This document shows positions 1 through 4,491 of a stretch of 7,381 bases of DNA, one piece after another. Positions within the stretch are counted from its first letter, which is position 1; every line of letters begins with the position of its first letter. The DNA lies in contig CAIKYE010000263.1 in the NCBI GenBank assembly GCA_903831585.1, positions 1-7,381 of the forward strand, in the 5' to 3' direction. This stretch comes from an uncultured Micrococcales bacterium. GTDB lineage: Bacteria > Actinomycetota > Actinomycetes > Actinomycetales > Microbacteriaceae. Position numbers and translations under genes: made by a program. The notes under the pieces were generated by a model, which saw only the letters and a list, made by a program, of their open reading frames with translations, was not told the DNA's origin and did no database searches.

Positions 1-391
1 CCTCGAGTTTCCACCAGCGAAACTCCAAAATGTCTCGACGTTCATCGTCAGTCCATTCGGAATCATCAAGTTCAAAACCTTCAACTTCGAGTTGAAAGAA
101 ATAATCTACGTAACTGTGCGAGTTCACGCCGTCGCCCCAGAGCCAGGTTCCGGCCTGTTGCCAAATCTCGTTGCCCAACTGGTCTTCGGTGACCCTGAGA
201 CCCGTTTCCTCGAGCAATTCGCGCACGGCGGCCTCTCTGGGCGTCTCACCGGCGTCGATGCCTCCGCCAGGAGTTATCCAGCGGGGTTCTAGACCCACCT
301 CGGGGTCAAAGTGCGTTTTCAGCAGAAAAACCCGCTTCTGAGGGTCAACCAGTAGCACTCTGGCTGTCTCTCGATGCTGACCCGGCTGCAT
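1..391 (-). CDS. NUDIX hydrolase (3' end cut off by window edge)
   Basis: The minus-strand frame is open from the ATG at 391 to the left edge (130 codons, no stop), so the C-terminus is missing. NUDIX enzymes hydrolyse nucleoside diphosphates linked to another moiety, using a divalent metal in the cytoplasm. A complete NUDIX box, GX5EX7REUXEEXGU, is visible at residues 43-65, starting GGIDAGE, with metal-binding Glu58, Glu61 and Glu62 in RELLEETGL. A beta strand precedes it (RVLLVDPQKRVFLLK, about 11-25), and a Trp-rich stretch follows (WQQAGTWLWGDG, about 77-88). The start is fixed by an in-frame TAG five codons upstream, which is also the stop of the preceding membrane-protein gene. The Shine-Dalgarno is weak, so translation may depend on coupling to that gene, 12 nt upstream. 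The substrate cannot be told from the sequence. Family assignment is very sure; the specific function is unknown. Confidence 0.9.
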   Translation of the reverse strand, partial: MQPGQHRETARVLLVDPQKRVFLLKTHFDPEVGLEPRWITPGGGIDAGETPREAAVRELLEETGLRVTEDQLGNEIWQQAGTWLWGDGVNSHSYVDYFFQLEVEGFELDDSEWTDDERRDILEFRWWKLE

Positions 392-403
392 GGCGTTCTG
401 ACG

Positions 404-985
404 CTACTTCTGAAACTTAAAGAACTTGAGCGATGCCTGCATTAGGTAGCCGATGCAGATTGCGAAAATTAGGGTTCCCTCGCGCACCTGACCGCCCATG
501 ATCCAGCCAATGGTCAGCACGGTGCCTTCGTACATGGTTCTAACCGCCCAAAACGGCCACTTGAGCACACGTTGGGTTCCCAGCATCAAGCCATCCCTGG
601 GGCCGCTGCCCAGATTTGCGGTGATATAGAGGCCGGTGGCGAAGGCGACCGTGGCCATGCCGAGCACAAACATGGCGAGATTAGCTAGGTAGCCATCAAA
701 ATGCGGCACATAGGGCATCCAGAGGTCGGCAAACAGGCCGATGCAGATGGCGTTCAAGACCGAGCCAATCCCCGGCTTAACTTTGAGCGGAATCCAAGCG
801 ATCAACACAATCACCGAGACCACGATGCTGGCCTGCCCGTAGGTCGTGCCGAAGGTCTTCGAGATGCCCTGTGCGAAGACATCCCAGGGCGGAACACCGA
901 TCTCTGCCTTGATTACCATGGCCAATGCCAAACCATAAATGAACAGCCCTAGCATTAGGCGAGACATCGAACGCAGGTTGGGCAT
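404..985 (-). CDS. YczE/YyaS/YitT-family integral membrane protein
   Basis: A 193-residue hydrophobic protein with about five or six membrane segments (roughly residues 8-26, 52-69, 74-92, 100-121, 150-165 and 168-188). It resembles the Bacillus YczE family: the first helix is followed by IGVPPWDVFAQGI (29-41), a repeat-like NLGSGPRDGLM lies at 124-134 after the fourth helix, and the last helix carries GTLIFAICIGYLMQ. The two Gly/Pro-Asp motifs in similar contexts suggest an internally duplicated fold. The biochemical role of the family is unknown; the best-known member sits beside sfp in B. subtilis and affects a polyketide product. It is first in a two-gene minus-strand unit with the NUDIX gene. 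The ATG at 985 has no well-spaced Shine-Dalgarno but has a TANNNT hexamer placed for a leaderless transcript. Met7 is a possible alternative start. The membrane-family call is firm; function is not known. Confidence 0.85.
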   Translation of the reverse strand: MPNLRSMSRLMLGLFIYGLALAMVIKAEIGVPPWDVFAQGISKTFGTTYGQASIVVSVIVLIAWIPLKVKPGIGSVLNAICIGLFADLWMPYVPHFDGYLANLAMFVLGMATVAFATGLYITANLGSGPRDGLMLGTQRVLKWPFWAVRTMYEGTVLTIGWIMGGQVREGTLIFAICIGYLMQASLKFFKFQK

Positions 986-991
986 TACCCT

Positions 992-997
992 AGCCTA
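992..997 (-). promoter_or_regulatory. Putative -10 hexamer for a leaderless yczE-like transcript
   Basis: Read on the minus strand the hexamer is TAGGCT, which fits the actinobacterial TANNNT -10 pattern. Its last base lies 7 nt before the A of the ATG at 985, the spacing expected if that A is the transcription start. The only purine-rich stretch (AGGG) is 2 nt from the ATG, too close for a normal Shine-Dalgarno. I see no clear -35. The 39-nt divergent gap (986-1024) must also hold the upstream signals of the plus-strand gene; TAGCCT at 991-996 is an overlapping plus-strand TANNNT candidate. This is inference from pattern and spacing only, in a short CTAG-repeating stretch. Confidence 0.3.
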
Positions 998-1013
998 GAC
1001 CGCACCAACTGCT

Positions 1014-1018
1014 AGGAG
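1014..1018 (+). promoter_or_regulatory. Shine-Dalgarno of the phosphodiesterase gene
   Basis: AGGAG with a 6-nt spacer before the ATG at 1025. It supports this start and shows that the plus-strand transcript must begin upstream of 1014, within or beside the start of the divergent gene. Confidence 0.7.
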
Positions 1019-1024
1019 ACCGAC

Positions 1025-1789
1025 ATGGCTAAGCCGTACCTCTCCCCTGCTGCGTTCAGGCTTTTTGCTCATCGAGGGCTTCAGGTCGGTCTTGCTGGTG
1101 AACAGATAGACGAAAACACCGAACCCGCGTTCGCGAGGGCCTTGGTGGCCGGTGCAACATATCTCGAAGTTGATGTGAGAGCTAGCCGCGACGGCGTTTC
1201 GGTGGTCTGTCACGACGAGACCCTTCTGCGAGTGGCTGGTGCAGAGGTCAAGGTGAGAGATCTCGACTGGACTGAACTGGCCGCTATCCCCCTGAATAAC
1301 GGCGCCAGGTTGATGTCACTCGAGCAACTGCTGGTTAGTTTTGAGTCGGCCAAGGTAAACATCGACATCAAAAGCATGGATGCCGCCGCGGCAACCGCAG
1401 AGGTCATCATCAGACTCAAGGCTCACGATCGGGTGCTCGTGTCTAGCTTCAGTGAGAAAAGACGCCTGGCCACCTCGCGGTTATTGCCAGGCGTGGCAAC
1501 CTCCGGCTCGGCCAAGCGACTGTTGATGACCTGGCTTGCCCACAAGGTCGGCTCGGCGGCCTTGCTGAGCAAAGCACTCAGAGGGCTCGACGCCCTGCAG
1601 ATTCCAACCTCGAGTGGCCCACTGCGATTCGATAGCGAGAGCTTCATCCGTGCTGTTAGGGCGCAGGCTGTCGAGGTGCACTACTGGACGATAAATGACC
1701 CTGCAATCGCGCTCGAGTTACGCGCTCGCGGAGCCAATGGCGTTGTCAGCGACCGCATCGATCTGATTGCAGCCGCGCTCGCGGAATAA
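1025..1789 (+). CDS. Glycerophosphodiester phosphodiesterase family protein
   Basis: A 254-residue soluble TIM-barrel enzyme of the GDPD family, which hydrolyses glycerophosphodiesters from phospholipid turnover to sn-glycerol-3-phosphate and an alcohol. Visible family motifs in order are FAHRG (14-18, catalytic His16 and Arg17), ENTEPAF (30-36), LEVDVRASRDG (47-57, metal ligands Glu48 and Asp50), VVCHDE (60-65, second catalytic His63), VNIDIK (111-116), HYWTIND (219-225) and GVVSDRID (239-246). All core catalytic residues are present. The NI-E-IK metal-binding Glu is Asp114 here, a conservative change that I believe occurs in other actinobacterial members. There is no signal peptide, so it should act in the cytoplasm on imported or internally released diesters. 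The length is usual for the UgpQ-like bacterial group. It is followed after 60 nt by rbpA on the same strand. The exact substrate is not shown by the sequence. Confidence 0.93.
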   Translation: MAKPYLSPAAFRLFAHRGLQVGLAGEQIDENTEPAFARALVAGATYLEVDVRASRDGVSVVCHDETLLRVAGAEVKVRDLDWTELAAIPLNNGARLMSLEQLLVSFESAKVNIDIKSMDAAAATAEVIIRLKAHDRVLVSSFSEKRRLATSRLLPGVATSGSAKRLLMTWLAHKVGSAALLSKALRGLDALQIPTSSGPLRFDSESFIRAVRAQAVEVHYWTINDPAIALELRARGANGVVSDRIDLIAAALAE

Positions 1790-1813
1790 AGCGAAGCTTC
1801 TCTGGGTTTAACA

Positions 1814-1838
1814 AGTTCGGTCACAAAATGACCAAACT
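1814..1838. repeat. Inverted repeat (10-5-10) just upstream of rbpA
   Basis: The arms AGTTCGGTCA (1814-1823) and TGACCAAACT (1829-1838) are complementary in 9 of 10 positions around the loop CAAAA. In a plus-strand RNA this gives a stem with one C-A mismatch. In a minus-strand RNA the mismatch becomes a G-U pair, giving an uninterrupted 10-bp stem. There is no T-tract on the plus side, so a standard intrinsic terminator for the upstream gene is not supported. The right arm ends 1 nt before the rbpA Shine-Dalgarno, so it may be an mRNA leader hairpin or a dyad-symmetric operator. Function is inferred only; the symmetry is seen directly. Confidence 0.6.
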
Positions 1839-1839
1839 C

Positions 1840-1845
1840 AGGAGG
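1840..1845 (+). promoter_or_regulatory. Strong Shine-Dalgarno of rbpA
   Basis: AGGAGG, followed by AAAA and a GTG at 1850. The 4-nt spacer is a little short, but the alternative ATG at 1865 would be 19 nt away, so the site favours the GTG start. Confidence 0.75.
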
Positions 1846-1849
1846 AAAA

Positions 1850-2212
1850 GTGTCAGAGCAAACAATGCGCGGCATGCGTCTCGGTTCGCAGAGCCTAGAG
1901 AACGAAGTCAATGTCAACTTGGCTAAACGCAGCAAACACTCGTTTATCTGTGGAGATAACCACACCACCGAGATCGTCTTCGCCGCTGAAGCAGACCTAC
2001 CAGAGACCTGGCAGTGCAGGCAATGCTCTCAGCTTGCGGCAATTGTCACCGACGGAAAACACATCGAATTAGAAGTTCTCAACAATCGCCCCGGCCGTAG
2101 TCACTACGAGATGCTCCTGGAGCGACGCTCGACAGAAGAACTTGAAGAAATCTTGAAAGAGCGAATCGCTTACATCAAGGGACGCCGCGCACTAGGCAAG
2201 GCAGAGCTCTAA
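1850..2212 (+). CDS. rbpA: RNA polymerase-binding protein RbpA
   Basis: A 120-residue actinobacterial transcription factor that binds RNA polymerase and group I/II sigma factors and stabilises the open promoter complex. The N-terminal tail carries RGMRLGSQS (7-15). The core domain has the zinc-site pattern Cys34, His38, Cys56 and Cys59, with the family signature FAAEADLPETWQC (44-56). A linker follows, then the sigma-interaction domain starting HYEMLLERRSTEELEEILKERIAYIKGRR (85-113, given in pieces: HYEMLLERRS, TEELEEILKE, RIAYIKGRR). The start is GTG, chosen for the AGGAGG 4 nt upstream. The linker is odd: where the Mycobacterium protein has a lysine-rich KKVKPPR, this one has LNNRPGR (77-83), keeping only two basic residues. 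Its TAA overlaps the stop of the converging ppm gene, so the two transcripts must overlap. Adjacency to ppm matches Rv2050/Rv2051c. Identification is very sure. Confidence 0.97.
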   Translation: MSEQTMRGMRLGSQSLENEVNVNLAKRSKHSFICGDNHTTEIVFAAEADLPETWQCRQCSQLAAIVTDGKHIELEVLNNRPGRSHYEMLLERRSTEELEEILKERIAYIKGRRALGKAEL

Positions 2213-2943
2213 ATATTCTTACCTAACAGGCGGGCCACTCCCCACCTGGTGACCAGCCGTAGTGCCTCGAGCACTATGGCTGTATTCATTTTCGAAACAC
2301 CGTGCTCGCGCTCGACGAATGTGATCGCAACTTCTTTTGCGCTAGCGCCCATCGCGATGCTGCGAAAAGTCATCTCAACTTGAAACGAATAACCCTGGGA
2401 TGCAATTCGTTCTAGGGGTAAACGTTTGAGCAGATCGACTTTGTAAACCCTGAAACCCGCGGTCATGTCGCGAATGTCTGTCTTCAGCAGAAGCCTTGCG
2501 TACAGGTTTCCGGTCTGCGAAACAATCTTGCGAGCAATCGGCCAATTGATAACTTTGCCACCGGGAATCCAGCGTGATCCAATCACCAAATCGAATTCCG
2601 TTTCTTCTAGCAGTCTGGGCAGGTCCTCGGCACGGTGACTGCCGTCGGCGTCCATCTCGACAACACGCCAATAGCCGCGCTCGAAAGCCCAGTTGAAGCC
2701 AGCCAGATAGGCCGGGCCGAGACCGGCTTTGTTCGGGCGCTGCAAGAGAAACAGGCGGTTCTTGAATCGGCCAATGGCTTCTAGAACCAGGTCGGCCGTG
2801 CCATCTGGACTGTTGTCATCGACCACTAAGAGCTGCACTTCTGGATTGAACTTGAAGAGCTGTTCAATTGAGCGAACGATGTTAGACCGTTCGTTATAAG
2901 TGGGCATAATCACCAGGGTCGGGTTAACCTGGCCCTTTTTCAC
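2209..2943 (-). CDS. ppm: Polyprenol monophosphomannose synthase (GT2 family)
   Basis: A 244-residue cytoplasmic-face glycosyltransferase that transfers mannose from GDP-mannose to polyprenyl phosphate, giving the lipid-linked donor used for mannosylation outside the membrane (lipoglycans, glycoproteins). GT-A motifs are all present: PTYNE (14-18), VVDDNSPDGT (40-49), GLGPAYLAGF (74-83), the metal-binding DAD in EMDADGSH (96-103), GSRWIPGG (122-129), GFRVYK (163-168), QGYSFQ (183-188) and FVEREHGVSKM (209-219). No C-terminal membrane domain is present, as in actinobacterial Ppm and the short dolichyl-phosphate-mannose synthases. The GTG start at 2943 overlaps the lnt stop as GTGA. Its Shine-Dalgarno lies inside the last lnt codons, indicating translational coupling. 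In M. tuberculosis the equivalent is the C-terminal half of the fused Rv2051c. The polyprenol-mannose assignment rests on both sequence and this neighbourhood. Confidence 0.93.
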   Translation of the reverse strand: MKKGQVNPTLVIMPTYNERSNIVRSIEQLFKFNPEVQLLVVDDNSPDGTADLVLEAIGRFKNRLFLLQRPNKAGLGPAYLAGFNWAFERGYWRVVEMDADGSHRAEDLPRLLEETEFDLVIGSRWIPGGKVINWPIARKIVSQTGNLYARLLLKTDIRDMTAGFRVYKVDLLKRLPLERIASQGYSFQVEMTFRSIAMGASAKEVAITFVEREHGVSKMNTAIVLEALRLVTRWGVARLLGKNI

Positions 2944-4475
2944 GATGCACTCCCCCTGCGTCTACGCAGCGAAATGACAAATGTGTAAATCAAGATTCCG
3001 AGGGCAGCGAAATTGTTTGAGATTTCGAGTGTCGAACCAATTAGCATGGCCGGTGTCTGACTTGTTCGCAGCGGCAGTGTTTCTCGCATGATGTCAGCCG
3101 TATAGGTTTCGAGCTGCTGCACTTCTTCGCCGGTTGGCAAAATCATGGCCGAAGTTCCGACCGTGCTTATGTTGATAAACGCTCTGCCGGTTTCTATGGC
3201 GCGCAGTTTTGCGATAGCGAGCTGTTGATCTGATTGATTAGTTCTGCCGAAGTCTGCGTTATTGGTCTGAGCAATCAAGATAGTTGCGCCCTGCGACACA
3301 AGCTCTCTAGAAATGTCGTCTACTGCAACCTCGAAACAAATCATGGTTCCGACTTTGTTATCTGCCACTTCGAAAATTCCATCTCGAGTTCCAAAGGAGT
3401 ATCCGCGTGGAATTAGATCTATCAAGTCGGGCGCTAGCAGCCTCCAGAAGGCTCGGTCAGGAACGTACTCACCAAAGGCAACCGGACGCTTCTTGTCATA
3501 AAAGTCTGCCTCACCAGTTTTAGGTAGCCATAGCAAAGACGAGTTAAAAATTTGCTCGTCACGTTCGGTTATGGTTCCAAACATCAGTGGAGCATCGATT
3601 GTGTCGACAAACTTAGAGATAGCTAACTCGGCATCCTGATATAAATGCGGGTTCTTATCTGCCGCGTTTTCTGGCCAAACCACCAAATCTGGCCCTGGCT
3701 GCCCACCGATTAGCGGCGTGCTGGCATTTAGGTGATTCTGCAGAATCTTGCCGAGCGGTTCATAAACCAAGAGCCCAGCCTTGGCATTGCCCTGCACCGC
3801 CGCAACATCCAGTGAGCCGACTTCGGCCTTGGCATCGAGCGGGGTGAATGCCGGAACAGCAACCACGAAAAGCAATGCCGCTGCGGTGGCTGATTTGCGC
3901 CACTGAGCAATAGCCAGCTCTCGGTAGCCGAAAAGCAAAAGAGCCACCGCAAAAACTAATACGAAGCTAAGCAAAGAGTTGCCGCCCCAAAACACCCAAG
4001 GGGCCAGCGCAGAGTTCGACTGAGAAAGAGAAACCCTTGACCACGGAAAGCCGCCGTATGGAACAGTCATTGCGACCCACTCGCGGGCGGTCCAGAGCGA
4101 TGCGATCACAAGCGCTTTTGAGGCGGTTGCAAAGAATGACGGCATCCAAGCGCTCATGGCCCTGAAGGCCAGAGCCAAGGCCCAGCTGCCGGCCGCAAAG
4201 ACAAGGCCCTCAAGAACTGAGAGCGCTAACCAAGGCACCGGTCCCAGATAGATCGTCATCCAAGGAATTTGAGAGGCATAGAAGGCCACGCCTGAGACAA
4301 AGCCCACCAGCAATGCCTGAGTCGGTTTGACAATTGAAATCGCATAGAGAATCAGGCCGATGGCCAAGAAGATTGCAATCCAGATCGAATTGCTCGGGTA
4401 CGCGAGCGAGGAAACCAAGCCACCAACCACGCCGATGAGGCTTGCGAGGGCTAGTCGAGATTTCGAGTGGGTCAC
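2940..4475 (-). CDS. lnt: Apolipoprotein N-acyltransferase
   Basis: A 511-residue membrane enzyme that adds the third acyl chain to the N-terminal cysteine of lipoproteins, taking it from phospholipid. An N-terminal half with about seven hydrophobic segments (roughly residues 8-212) is followed by an extracytoplasmic nitrilase-type domain (about 222-460) and a last membrane helix (487-503) ending in RRRRGSAS. The triad expected from E. coli Lnt is present: Glu269 in VVWPENA, Lys328 in FYDKK and Cys380 in MICFE. The FGEYVP loop Glu (336) and the YGGFPW motif (140-145) are also there. The Tyr after the E. coli catalytic Cys is Phe381 here. I chose GTG at 4475 because AGG lies 8 nt upstream; a TTG at 4481 would add two residues but has only 2 nt of spacing. 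It is co-transcribed with helY upstream and overlaps ppm downstream. Length is usual for the family. Confidence 0.95.
   Translation of the reverse strand: MTHSKSRLALASLIGVVGGLVSSLAYPSNSIWIAIFLAIGLILYAISIVKPTQALLVGFVSGVAFYASQIPWMTIYLGPVPWLALSVLEGLVFAAGSWALALAFRAMSAWMPSFFATASKALVIASLWTAREWVAMTVPYGGFPWSRVSLSQSNSALAPWVFWGGNSLLSFVLVFAVALLLFGYRELAIAQWRKSATAAALLFVVAVPAFTPLDAKAEVGSLDVAAVQGNAKAGLLVYEPLGKILQNHLNASTPLIGGQPGPDLVVWPENAADKNPHLYQDAELAISKFVDTIDAPLMFGTITERDEQIFNSSLLWLPKTGEADFYDKKRPVAFGEYVPDRAFWRLLAPDLIDLIPRGYSFGTRDGIFEVADNKVGTMICFEVAVDDISRELVSQGATILIAQTNNADFGRTNQSDQQLAIAKLRAIETGRAFINISTVGTSAMILPTGEEVQQLETYTADIMRETLPLRTSQTPAMLIGSTLEISNNFAALGILIYTFVISLRRRRGSAS
2950..2957 (-). promoter_or_regulatory. 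Shine-Dalgarno of ppm inside the lnt 3' end
   Basis: On the minus strand AGGGGGAG, 6 nt before the GTG at 2943. It is embedded in the Arg-Gly-Ser codons at the end of lnt, so ribosomes finishing lnt sit directly on the ppm initiation site. Confidence 0.65.
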
Positions 4476-4491
4476 GAGCAAAGCCTATTTG

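Noticed and set aside
92..292. Short plus-strand frame opposite the NUDIX gene
   Set aside because: The minus strand encodes a perfect NUDIX box over the same bases, so the plus frame is a shadow.
1790..1849. Stress-sigma (SigR/SigE-like GGAAC-N-GTT) promoter before rbpA
   Set aside because: rbpA is under such control in some actinobacteria, but I could not find a GGAA-type -35 with a correctly spaced GTT in this gap.
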